DNA of 6,603 nucleotides from Gammaproteobacteria bacterium (GCA_029881015.1 JAOUNK010000189.1:1-6603); one strand, 5' to 3'; counted from the first letter of the stretch, positions 1-6,462 are shown. Numbers and translations are program-made. The notes: generated from the letters alone by a model not told the origin.

Positions 1-19
1 TTCGCCGGTGATCGCCGCT

Positions 20-35
20 GCCCGGAACGGGCTTT
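20..35 (+). terminator. Weak hairpin, possible plus-strand terminator
   Basis: A five-base-pair stem (GCCCG at 20-24, CGGGC at 28-32) with a GAA loop is followed by only three T residues. On the plus strand it could end transcription of a gene lying left of the window, convergent with the cytochrome operon. On the minus strand no T tract follows it, so it would be a poor terminator for the diheme cytochrome gene that stops at 46. The first 19 bases are too short to assign to any gene. Confidence 0.2.
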
Positions 36-45
36 GATCAACGAG

Positions 46-945
46 TCACCGGGCCGGCAACGACTTCAGGTACGCCGCGATCGCAGCACGATCCGCCGGC
101 GTTAGTTGCGCCATGTTTTCCTGCACGGCGACCATCGTGCCGCCCACCGTGTCGTAGTCGGGGGTCAGTCCTGACTCGAGGTAGTACGCGATATCGCCGG
201 CCGACCAGGACGCGATGTTCTCACCGCCCGGCGTGATGTTCGGAATATTGCCCTTGCCTTCCGGGTTCGGCGCGCCGGCCAGCCATCGATCCGTCAGCAG
301 CCCACCCAGCCGATCGCGGGCAGTATGGCATTCACCGCAATGGCCCATGCCCTCAACCAGTACCCGCCCGTTTTCGACCAGCGGGTCGTCGGACGCGGAC
401 GGCACGATCGGTTCCGCATCCAGGTACAGGCGCTTCCAGACCCCTAAACCTCTTCTGACGGACCAGGGAAATGACAGCGAATGGTCTTCCGTCCGCCCCG
501 CCACGGCAGGCAGCGTATCGAGGTACGCCTTGAGGTCCATGACATCCTCGGTAGCCGCCTTGGCGTACGAGCCGAACGGGAACGAGGGGTAGTAGTGCCG
601 GCCATCTGGCGACACGCCGCGTTGCATCGCGTTGACGAATTCGAGCATCGACCAGCCGCCAATACCATCAACGTGCTTCGATATATTCGGCACTCTGAAT
701 ACGCCGTAAGGTGACTCAATTTCCATGCCGCCGCCGAGCAGCAGTTTCTCAGCGCCTTTGGCCTGCTTGCCGCCGACCGGCGTCGCGTGGCAGGACGCGC
801 ACCCCCCCGCCCAAAAGACGCGTTCGCCGGCGCTCGCGTCGGGCGAGTGGTTCGGCAGGTCCTGCTCCGACATGGGTGAGGGCGCAGTAACCCACCACCC
901 TGCCAGCAGGAGAATCAACAGGGATGCGACGGCAAGGCGACGCAC
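46..945 (-). CDS. Diheme c-type cytochrome, periplasmic electron carrier
   Basis: This 299-residue protein has two covalent heme sites, CASCH at residues 49-53 and CGECH at 203-207, each at the head of a cytochrome c domain. Both domains share the layout of diheme cytochromes that accept electrons from periplasmic PQQ- or flavin-dependent dehydrogenases: a PN-I segment after each heme (residues 86-88 and 235-237), the SPDGRHYYPSFPF block at 112-124, and a C-terminal AAIAAYLKSLP. Met271 in GGTM is the likely axial ligand of heme 2. At the equivalent of the YPAMPY methionine of alcohol dehydrogenase cytochrome subunits this protein has Phe122, so the heme 1 ligand is unclear. The start is GTG with GAGG upstream; the next Met, at 25, would remove the hydrophobic N-terminus (residues 4-19). 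No clear AxA cleavage site is seen, so that segment may be a membrane anchor. It starts 21 bases after the cytochrome c' gene, in a probable operon. No partner dehydrogenase lies in the window. Confidence 0.9.
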   Translation of the reverse strand: MRRLAVASLLILLLAGWWVTAPSPMSEQDLPNHSPDASAGERVFWAGGCASCHATPVGGKQAKGAEKLLLGGGMEIESPYGVFRVPNISKHVDGIGGWSMLEFVNAMQRGVSPDGRHYYPSFPFGSYAKAATEDVMDLKAYLDTLPAVAGRTEDHSLSFPWSVRRGLGVWKRLYLDAEPIVPSASDDPLVENGRVLVEGMGHCGECHTARDRLGGLLTDRWLAGAPNPEGKGNIPNITPGGENIASWSAGDIAYYLESGLTPDYDTVGGTMVAVQENMAQLTPADRAAIAAYLKSLPAR

Positions 946-966
946 TGGCTTCAGCCTCGCCCGGGA

Positions 967-1413
967 CTAGTCTTCGATGCGGTAGGTGTCGTGGCAGTCT
1001 TTGCACTTGCCGAAGATGGGGCCGATCGAACCCTTGGCATCCTCCAGCGTGGCCGGATTCGCGGCGATCGCGGCGTCGACCGCGTCGCGCCATGCGGCGA
1101 GTGCCGCGTCGAATCCGGCACGGTCTTCCCAGATAGCGGGTGCGGCTTCCGTGTCCTCACCGGTTTCGCTGCCTTCCGGGAAGAGGTCGCCAAACTTGGC
1201 AGCGGCGCTGGCCCAAACCTCGAGCGACTCCATTGCCGCGGCGCTGTCGTACTCCGTCTCGCCCTTGAGCATTGGACCGAGAACCTTGGCGGCATCGCGG
1301 ACGCCTTCCATCAATTCGTGGCGCTCATGCTGGGGCGTGCCGGCAACCGCCATCGAGGTGAAGATCAGGACGGACACGAGGGTCAGTGACATCAGGGTTT
1401 CTCTGTAGGACAT
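967..1413 (-). CDS. Cytochrome c'/c556-type monoheme protein
   Basis: From the chosen start this is a 148-residue exported protein with one heme site, CKDCH at residues 137-141, seven residues from the C-terminus. A C-terminal CxxCH after a helical, Ala-rich body is the hallmark of the four-helix-bundle cytochrome c'/c556 family. The family pattern near helix 1, Arg then Met four residues later, is seen as R31 and M35; Met35 would be the sixth ligand if the protein is a low-spin c556, whereas true c' types leave that site open. Residues 8-25 form a signal peptide ending in AVAG. The frame is open back to 1494, but that start overlaps the end of the upstream gene. ATG at 1413 has AAGAGAAG upstream; ATG at 1392 is an alternative that also keeps most of the signal peptide. 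It lies 53 bases after the DUF885 gene and 21 before the diheme cytochrome. Role is probably electron transfer or small-ligand (NO) binding in the periplasm; this is inference. Confidence 0.85.
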   Translation of the reverse strand: MSYRETLMSLTLVSVLIFTSMAVAGTPQHERHELMEGVRDAAKVLGPMLKGETEYDSAAAMESLEVWASAAAKFGDLFPEGSETGEDTEAAPAIWEDRAGFDAALAAWRDAVDAAIAANPATLEDAKGSIGPIFGKCKDCHDTYRIED

Positions 1414-1466
1414 GTGTTGTAGCTTCTCTTTGTGAAGATCGGAAAACGGTGAGACAGGGGAATCTA

Positions 1467-3320
1467 CTATAAGTTGCGGGTCGCTGCGATCCACTCACGC
1501 ACGGTGTCCTCTATGAACGGCAATGGCGTGGAAGCAACATCCAGTACCGTCTGGTTGAAGTCCCGGATGTCGAAGCTGTCGCCCAGCTGCTCCCTGGCCT
1601 CCTCGCGCAGCGAGAGAATCCTGAGCTGGCCGAGCTTGTAGCCCAAGGCCTGGGCCGGCCACACCGCATAACGCTCTATCTCCGATGTCGACGTCGCCTC
1701 GTCCAGACCTTCGGTCTCGACCATGTAGTTGATGGCCTGCTCGCGCGACCATTTCTTTGCGTGCATACCCGTGTCCACGACCAGCCGCACGGCACGATGC
1801 AGCTCCGCCTGCAGCCGCCCGAGATCGCCGTAGGGGTCATCGGCGTACATGCCCATCTCGGCAGCGAGTTGTTCGGCATACAGGGCCCAGCCTTCGCCGC
1901 TCGTGTTCGACCACAGCGCCTTCAACAGCGGCGGCACGTCCAGTTCCATGACGGTCGCGCCATCCAGGTGATGACCAGGAACAGCCTCATGGAAGCTCAG
2001 GGTCGGCAGCGTCCAGCTCGGATGCAACCTCGTGTCTCGCAGGTTGATGAAGTAGTAGCCGGGCCGTGACCCGTCCGGTGCCGGGTTGTTGTAATACCCC
2101 ATCGGCGCAGAATCCTGGCTGAACTCGGGCACCATGCGTACCTCGACGGGATGCTGCGGCAATCTGCGGAACCAGTTGGGCAGCTCTGCGTACATGCGAT
2201 CGACCTGCCCACGCACATAGGTCAGTAGCGCTTCCTTGCCCTCGCCGTCGTTAGCAAACAGGAACCGCTCCTCGACATTGAGTCGCTGCAGGCGGTCGCC
2301 GACCGACCCATCCACGTAACCTTGCGCTCGCAGTATTTCGTCCATCTCGGCGGTGATGCGCGCGACCTCGTCGAGACCCGTCTCGTGAATCTCGCCCGCC
2401 GACAAATCGGAGTCGGTCATGTGCCGGATCATCGCCGCGTACAGCGCTTCGCCGTTCGGCAAGCGCCAGATACCCGCGTCGTGAGGCGCGATGGAACGGA
2501 TCTCGCCCAGGTAGGCCGCGATGCCCGCGTACGCGGGCAGGATGTCGGCATCGATAATCCGCAATGCGCGATCGGCGTAGTCGTCGCTGCCTTCTATGCC
2601 GGCCGCTTCGAGACGTTCCTTGAACGCGAGGTAGATCGCATTGTTGCCGGCGCCTGGCGCGATAAACGCTTCAGTGACGGCAAGCGATTTCTCCACGACG
2701 AAATCCGGGGGCACGGCACCCTGCTGAACGCCATGACGAAAGCTCTCCAGAGCACCTTCAAGGGCAGCTTTTGCACTCTTGAGCCTTACCAGGAACGCTT
2801 CCGCATCGGCTGCGCTTTCGACCGGCTGTTGCGCATTCAGGAAATTCGGAATGTCCACCGTGGGCCCGGAGTTCTGGATAATCGGGTACGGCGTGTACCA
2901 CAAGGTCCAGGCGCCGGCCGTCGTTCCGTAGTCCACGACACGCGAGGGGCCCAACGCTCCTGCAAACAGCGTTGTGAGTATAGCGTGGCCACGTTTTCGA
3001 CCAGCGTCCAGGGAGCCCGGGTCTATCGCCTGCAGCTTCGCGAGTGAGGCCTCGAGGGCGGCGTTGCGAGCGGCGTTGCCTGCTACCGAGCGATCCATCA
3101 TGCGCGTGTGCGTGCCGGGTACCTCGGACTCGGGAATGCCGAGCTGGGTAGCAGCCTCAGGCACGTGATGAAAGTAGGCTGTCGACATGTCGGAAACAGC
3201 CGTGTCAAACATCTTGGCCGAGAGCCGCACATCTTCGGCGAGCGTTGCTGCATCGTCCGATGTGCCACAAGCCGACAGGACGGTACACGCGACAAGTGCC
3301 ATACAGAGCTTCGATCTCAT
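1467..3320 (-). CDS. DUF885-family lipoprotein, putative zinc metallopeptidase
   Basis: This is a 617-residue lipoprotein: a short basic N-terminus, a hydrophobic stretch, and lipobox LSAC at residues 15-18, predicting lipidation of Cys18 and membrane attachment. Family DUF885 is recognised from HEAVPGHH at 444-451, EGWALYAE at 476-483, VDTGMH at 515-520 followed by WSREQAINYM, and YAVWPAQALGYKLG at 551-564. The HExxPGHH motif and the downstream Glu resemble the zinc site of gluzincin peptidases, with His444, one of His450/His451 and Glu476 as candidate ligands and Glu445 as catalytic base. Activity and substrate are unknown for most members, so peptidase function is an inference. The length of about 600 residues is usual and no truncation is seen. 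The ATG at 3320 has GGGGGTCCC just upstream and begins exactly at the signal peptide. It is the first gene of a probable operon with two c-type cytochromes; its promoter should lie in 3321-3430. Confidence 0.9.
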   Translation of the reverse strand: MRSKLCMALVACTVLSACGTSDDAATLAEDVRLSAKMFDTAVSDMSTAYFHHVPEAATQLGIPESEVPGTHTRMMDRSVAGNAARNAALEASLAKLQAIDPGSLDAGRKRGHAILTTLFAGALGPSRVVDYGTTAGAWTLWYTPYPIIQNSGPTVDIPNFLNAQQPVESAADAEAFLVRLKSAKAALEGALESFRHGVQQGAVPPDFVVEKSLAVTEAFIAPGAGNNAIYLAFKERLEAAGIEGSDDYADRALRIIDADILPAYAGIAAYLGEIRSIAPHDAGIWRLPNGEALYAAMIRHMTDSDLSAGEIHETGLDEVARITAEMDEILRAQGYVDGSVGDRLQRLNVEERFLFANDGEGKEALLTYVRGQVDRMYAELPNWFRRLPQHPVEVRMVPEFSQDSAPMGYYNNPAPDGSRPGYYFINLRDTRLHPSWTLPTLSFHEAVPGHHLDGATVMELDVPPLLKALWSNTSGEGWALYAEQLAAEMGMYADDPYGDLGRLQAELHRAVRLVVDTGMHAKKWSREQAINYMVETEGLDEATSTSEIERYAVWPAQALGYKLGQLRILSLREEAREQLGDSFDIRDFNQTVLDVASTPLPFIEDTVREWIAATRNL

Positions 3321-3388
3321 TGGGACCCCCGGACAGGTTATGCCGATAGCGCGCAGATTGCGGCGCCCGACGTTGTTCTTGGCCGCCT

Positions 3389-3394
3389 ATCATA
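3389..3394 (-). promoter_or_regulatory. Possible -10 element upstream of DUF885 gene
   Basis: On the minus strand this reads TATGAT, five of six matches to the sigma-70 -10 consensus, 69 bases before the DUF885 start codon. No good -35 hexamer lies at the expected distance. A small GGCGC-TT-GCGCC palindrome occupies 3404-3415, about where spacer and -35 would be. The gene must have a promoter in this gap or in the RTX remnant, but this hexamer is only a candidate. Confidence 0.2.
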
Positions 3395-3431
3395 CGCAAC
3401 TTGGGCGCTTGCGCCGGCTACATTGACAGGC

Positions 3432-3587
3432 GTGAGTTTTGCGTTCATCGGCAATGCGGCGTTCTCCGGCGTCGCTGGCGAGCTGCGGTACGACGGCAGC
3501 AACCTGCTTGGTGACGTTGACGGCGCCGCCGACCTGAGCATCGATCTGCGCGGCCGTTCACCGGCAGCGAGCGATCTCACGCTGTGA
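3432..3587 (+). pseudogene. Remnant of RTX/serralysin C-terminal domain
   Basis: This 51-codon plus-strand segment ending in TGA reads FAFIGNAAFSGVAGELRYDG, then LLGDVDGAADLSIDLRG, and ends ASDLTL. This is the pattern of the C-terminal domain after the calcium-binding repeats of serralysins and related RTX proteins (Peptidase_M10_C type: F-IG--AFSG-AGELRY, GDVNGDG-ADF-I-L, final TDF-L), which carries the type I secretion signal. The GDVDG-AADL step is about two residues shorter than the usual GDVNGDGVADF, suggesting a small in-frame deletion. I see no GGxGxD nonapeptide repeats, protease domain or credible start upstream in any plus frame; upstream codons in the same frame are antisense to the DUF885 gene. 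A strong plus-strand terminator follows 36 bases later. The simplest reading is the surviving 3' end of a gene lost by deletion. A small expressed peptide is possible but lacks a visible ribosome binding site. Confidence 0.65.
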
Positions 3588-3623
3588 CGGTTGTTTAGCG
3601 CGGTAGATCCGTGAATGAGAATG

Positions 3624-3646
3624 GCCCCCGCCAGGGGGCTTTTTTT
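3624..3646 (+). terminator. Strong rho-independent terminator
   Basis: A six-base-pair GC stem (GCCCCC at 3624-3629, GGGGGC at 3634-3639) with a four-base loop is directly followed by seven T residues at 3640-3646. The T tract gives it plus-strand polarity. It lies 36 bases after the stop of the RTX remnant and probably served that lost gene. Today it could also stop plus-strand antisense transcription before it enters the beta-helix lipoprotein gene. Read on the minus strand it forms a hairpin without a T tract, so it would be a weak terminator at best for the lipoprotein gene. Confidence 0.85.
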
Positions 3647-3687
3647 GGATACCGAACCCCCTGTCCAGGACCCGGACGGGCCTCTCG

Positions 3688-5826
3688 CTAGTTGTCGATC
3701 TCGACGGCCCCGATATCGCCGAGCGGGTCCGCCGGCCTGGCGTTACCCCGTTGATCGCGTTGCAGCGGAACAACGGTCACTATCCTCTCGGAAAGCGCCA
3801 TTGTGATGCCGTTGAAGTTGCTTTGACCGAGGCCGAACAGAGCAATCCAGGCATCGTCATTTATCGTCGCCGGCTCCAGGTTGCCGATCTGGCTCACGTC
3901 GACGCCGGCGATGCGGTTCGTCAGCGCCAGGTCGAGATGATGCCAGAACTCGATGTAGGCATGGTTGTATTCGAACTGCGGCCAGGTCTGTGCAGGACCG
4001 CACCAGAACGCCTGCTCGATCGTGTTTATCGTGATGTTGTCGCAGTTGGCGTATTGCTGGGCGCCCGCAGTGTCCGGATCGACATCCGCCAAGTAGCCTT
4101 CGAAATGAGCCCTGAATTCGTTCGCGAAAGCCGGCTGGCCGTAGACACCCTGGATCTGCTGCAGCATCAGCGGCAGCAGTAGCGGGTTCCTACCTTCATC
4201 GTGTGGCCCGTCGAGTTCGGCAAGAACCTCGGCCAGGTTGTAGTTGCCGGCGGGGAGTTGGTCCAGGGCGGAACCGACAGGGTCGTAGTAAAGAACAGCG
4301 AACGGATCGGCCGCGACACCCGCAGAATTGACCAGCGATGACAGCGTGGCATTCCCGACGACGTCATCGACGAGGACACCGTCCAAATCATCCACTTGCG
4401 GATAGTGCTTGCGCGACAGCGACGCCCAGCCCGGCTCGCCAATCGGTACCAGTACCTGGCTGAAATCGATAACGCCGATCCGGTTGTATCCCAGGCTGCG
4501 GAACTCGAACACGGACCCGCTGAATATATCGTGCGGATAGACGTTGCCAATGGTATAGCCACCCGGGCCGATGCCGTCGATCGCATGAACCGTGTTCCCG
4601 ACGACGATCGAATGACCGATCATCATGTCTTCCACGGCGTGGGCGTTGCCGATGGTCGCGGCAATGCCACCCGCCAGGTTCGGCTTGTCCAGTTCGTTCG
4701 TCCGCGGTTTACCGAACACCTGGTTTTCGACAATCGTACTGCCTTTGACCTTCATGTACCCGTTGGACATATACAGGCCGGCTCCGCGCCAGTAACCGAT
4801 GTCCAGAAGGCCGAACAGGAACGGTGGCAGTGCCGGCGGCTCGACGAGATTCCGCGCTATGGTGCTGTTCTCGACGTGGATCCTTGTGGATCGTCCGATA
4901 CCGCCGCCGTCCGAATAGACGCCGGCACCATACGCAAACAGTCCGGTTATCCGGTTTTCTGTAATCGCCGACCCGTCGATCGACGAAATGTCGGCGCCCG
5001 TGTCACGCCCGCCGACAGAGAAGACTCCGCCGCCGGCCGCACCACCGCCGTAGACGGTGTTACCACTCACAATACAGTTGCTCATCACGACCGTGTCGGC
5101 ATAAACGCCGCCACCGTAAGCGCCCCCATCGCGAGACGTGTCGGCATCGTCGCCCACCGCGTGATTGTCGTAGATGCTGCAGTCGCTCAGCGTCGCCGTT
5201 CCCCAGACCGCGATACCCGCACCTCTTGCAAGCGTCGACGTCTGGTTGTCATCCGGGTGCTGACCGACATCGGCCGCCACGTCGAACACACTGTTGCCGC
5301 CCGAGATCGAAACCTTCCTCAAGGTGAGGTCACCCGCTACCGCGAGCACTCTTGCACTGTCTGCACCTGCCCAGCTCACGGTGATGCCCTCGGGCAGACT
5401 CGATGCATCGATAACCACGTCCTTGTTCGCGAAAAGCGCCGATCTTCCGTAGTCGCGGTTGAAGTAGCCCACCAGGAAAGAAATGTTGTTTACGTTATCA
5501 AAACCCATCACCTCGCCCGTGAGAACGGTGTGCTCCTCACCGACGAACACCAGGCTAATCGTGCTGCCGTTGAGCGTTTGATCGAAGGTGATCCTCTGGC
5601 CGGAGGCTGCGGTCGCGAGGGCCGACCGCAGGGTCACTGTCCCCGCCGCGGGTGCGGCATCGTCCGACAGGCTGTTTACGACGATCGGAGGCAGCGGGTT
5701 GAATCCTCCGCCGTCACCGCCGCCACCGCCGCCGCAGGCGGAAAGCCCACCAAGCGCCAGCAGACAGGACAGTGCAATCCCGATCATTCGGTGTGCACGG
5801 CAAGGAACAGAGTAGCAACGACTCAT
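3688..5826 (-). CDS. Parallel beta-helix lipoprotein with choice-of-anchor Q-like C-terminus
   Basis: This 712-residue protein has a type II signal peptide with lipobox LSAC (28-31; lipidated Cys31) and a polyglycine linker at 32-41. A segment near 48-92 (VNSLSDD..., TVTLRSAL, ITFDQTL) resembles the N-terminal cap of CSLREA/polymorphic-outer-membrane-type beta-helix proteins. About six right-handed beta-helix coils follow, each with a glycine turn such as GAGIAV (202), GGGVYA (238), GGGVFS (265), GAGVYS (300), GAGLYM (348) and GGIAAT (386), paired with a strand like STIARN or STIVEN. Residues about 440-685 are not recognised. The end, RDQRGNARPADPLGDIGAVE, is like the choice-of-anchor Q motif. 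It probably sits on the outer membrane, possibly surface exposed, and binds or cleaves a polysaccharide or acts in adhesion; no catalytic residues can be named. ATG at 5826 is preferred because GGAGAG lies 5 bases upstream; the Met at codon 14 has no such site. It appears monocistronic. Confidence 0.85.
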   Translation of the reverse strand: MSRCYSVPCRAHRMIGIALSCLLALGGLSACGGGGGGDGGGFNPLPPIVVNSLSDDAAPAAGTVTLRSALATAASGQRITFDQTLNGSTISLVFVGEEHTVLTGEVMGFDNVNNISFLVGYFNRDYGRSALFANKDVVIDASSLPEGITVSWAGADSARVLAVAGDLTLRKVSISGGNSVFDVAADVGQHPDDNQTSTLARGAGIAVWGTATLSDCSIYDNHAVGDDADTSRDGGAYGGGVYADTVVMSNCIVSGNTVYGGGAAGGGVFSVGGRDTGADISSIDGSAITENRITGLFAYGAGVYSDGGGIGRSTRIHVENSTIARNLVEPPALPPFLFGLLDIGYWRGAGLYMSNGYMKVKGSTIVENQVFGKPRTNELDKPNLAGGIAATIGNAHAVEDMMIGHSIVVGNTVHAIDGIGPGGYTIGNVYPHDIFSGSVFEFRSLGYNRIGVIDFSQVLVPIGEPGWASLSRKHYPQVDDLDGVLVDDVVGNATLSSLVNSAGVAADPFAVLYYDPVGSALDQLPAGNYNLAEVLAELDGPHDEGRNPLLLPLMLQQIQGVYGQPAFANEFRAHFEGYLADVDPDTAGAQQYANCDNITINTIEQAFWCGPAQTWPQFEYNHAYIEFWHHLDLALTNRIAGVDVSQIGNLEPATINDDAWIALFGLGQSNFNGITMALSERIVTVVPLQRDQRGNARPADPLGDIGAVEIDN

Positions 5827-5831
5827 GGCAG

Positions 5832-5837
5832 CTCTCC
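5832..5837 (-). promoter_or_regulatory. Ribosome binding site of the beta-helix lipoprotein
   Basis: On the minus strand this reads GGAGAG, five bases before the ATG at 5826. It decides between that start and the in-frame ATG at 5787, which lacks a purine-rich site. It lies four bases downstream of the inverted repeat at 5841-5867. Confidence 0.7.
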
Positions 5838-5840
5838 AAC

Positions 5841-5867
5841 ATAGTCAGGTGCGCCCAAGATGACTAT
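5841..5867 (-). repeat. Inverted repeat in leader of the beta-helix lipoprotein gene
   Basis: ATAGTCA at 5841-5847 and TGACTAT at 5861-5867 are perfect seven-base inverted copies separated by 13 bases, with arm centres 20 bases apart. The repeat ends 14 bases before the start codon and four bases before the GGAGAG site. It could be an operator bound by a dimer (two turns of helix) or an RNA stem that affects access to the ribosome binding site. A repeat of this size can arise by chance, so function is unproven. Confidence 0.35.
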
Positions 5868-5925
5868 TTTCGGGCTGTAGAACATGAGTCTATACCCACG
5901 GTCGCGTGGCCGTGCTCAGTACTTT

Positions 5926-5935
5926 CCCTTAAGGG
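5926..5935. repeat. Ten-base palindrome CCCTTAAGGG
   Basis: A perfect ten-base palindrome lies in the 173-base gap between the DUF3461 gene and the beta-helix lipoprotein gene, about 100 bases before the latter's start. It sits where upstream regulatory sites of that gene would be expected, next to the hairpin at 5946-5966. No known regulator is indicated. Confidence 0.25.
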
Positions 5936-5945
5936 CAGACACAAG

Positions 5946-5966
5946 AGGCGCCCACAAGGGGCGCCT
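5946..5966 (-). terminator. Hairpin after DUF3461 gene, probable weak terminator
   Basis: An eight-base-pair perfect stem (AGGCGCCC at 5946-5953, GGGCGCCT at 5959-5966) encloses a five-base loop. On the minus strand it lies 33 bases past the DUF3461 stop codon and is followed by TCTTGTGTCT-like sequence, T-rich but without an unbroken run. It probably ends or attenuates the DUF3461 transcript ahead of the lipoprotein gene. On the plus strand only two T residues follow, so minus-strand polarity is favoured. Confidence 0.5.
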
Positions 5967-5999
5967 TACGTAATCTGGCGGAAAGTGTGGCCGCGATGC

Positions 6000-6404
6000 T
6001 TATTCGGCCGTCGGGATCTTGCCAGCCAGCTTCTTGAGGCACTCGGTGCGCATCGCGATGTCCTCCTCGAGCAGTATGATTTCGCTGAGAATCCGGGCCG
6101 CAATGCTTTCTTTGCGCGATTTTGCTTTCATGAGTTCTTCCAACTCCCCAAGCGCGGCAACGAGCTTCGGATGGGTCCTGAGGATCGTGCCGCTCCCGTC
6201 GCCCGGGACGTTGGTGCCCGCATCAACCTGGGCCCTCGGGAACTTGTAAGTCTTGCTGGATGTCAGGAAAGAACCCTTGGGCCGGTCGTAGACGATTCTC
6301 AGCACCTCGACCTGGTTGATGTTGGTGACATAGTAGTCATCGATCTGCATGGGCTTGGTAACGCCCAGTTCATGCAGCGTGGGATACGCACGGCTCTTTG
6401 TCAT
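6000..6404 (-). CDS. DUF3461 family protein
   Basis: From the chosen start this is a 134-residue cytoplasmic protein without signal peptide or membrane segment. The N-terminal half matches what I know of DUF3461: YPTLHELGV (7-15), a variable link with QIDDYYV, VEVLRIVYDRPKGSF (32-46), YKFPR (53-57), DAGT (61-64), then a helical HPKL--AL-ELEEL block (79-91). Function of the family is not known to me. Residues 92-134 are a charged, probably helical or coiled-coil tail (EIILLEEDIAMRTECLKKL), which seems longer than in typical short members. The frame is open to an ATG at 6458, but that start adds 18 residues with no family similarity. ATG at 6404 has AGGGAG eight bases upstream and begins just before the conserved YPTL, so I prefer it. 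It is separated from the upstream gene by about 100 bases holding a palindrome and a weak promoter-like pair. Confidence 0.8.
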   Translation of the reverse strand: MTKSRAYPTLHELGVTKPMQIDDYYVTNINQVEVLRIVYDRPKGSFLTSSKTYKFPRAQVDAGTNVPGDGSGTILRTHPKLVAALGELEELMKAKSRKESIAARILSEIILLEEDIAMRTECLKKLAGKIPTAE

Positions 6405-6412
6405 GTCGACAG

Positions 6413-6418
6413 CTCCCT
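6413..6418 (-). promoter_or_regulatory. Ribosome binding site fixing the DUF3461 start
   Basis: On the minus strand this reads AGGGAG, eight bases before ATG at 6404. No comparable site precedes the longer in-frame start at 6458, where the palindrome arm lies instead. Confidence 0.65.
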
Positions 6419-6462
6419 GAAGATTCCTGGTGAATACGTTCGGGGCGTATGTTCGCATGAAA

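Noticed and set aside
1414..1494. N-terminal extension of the cytochrome c' reading frame to an ATG at 1494
   Set aside because: It would overlap the end of the DUF885 gene, place 27 polar residues before the signal peptide and lacks support; the ATG at 1413 starts directly before the hydrophobic segment and has a purine-rich upstream site.
2322..3047. Plus-strand open frame of 241 codons opposite the DUF885 gene
   Set aside because: It mirrors a well-recognised DUF885 coding region, has no domain signature and no ribosome binding site; high GC explains the lack of stops.
3670..3687. GC-rich imperfect hairpin just after the beta-helix lipoprotein stop as its terminator
   Set aside because: The stem is short and interrupted and no T tract follows on the minus strand, so I cannot support it as an intrinsic terminator.
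4396..5844. Long plus-strand open frame of 482 codons opposite the beta-helix lipoprotein gene
   Set aside because: It is antisense to a gene with a clear lipoprotein signal, glycine-coil repeats and a ribosome binding site. Its translation is Arg/Val/Asp-rich with no recognisable domain, as expected of a shadow frame in GC-rich DNA.
5896..5914. Overlapping short inverted repeats around CCACGGTCGCGTGG
   Set aside because: Arms of five bases in GC-rich sequence are expected by chance, and two alternative pairings compete; no regulator motif is recognised.
6405..6458. N-terminal extension of DUF3461 to an ATG at 6458
   Set aside because: No family similarity in these 18 codons and no ribosome binding site; AGGGAG precedes the inner ATG at 6404.
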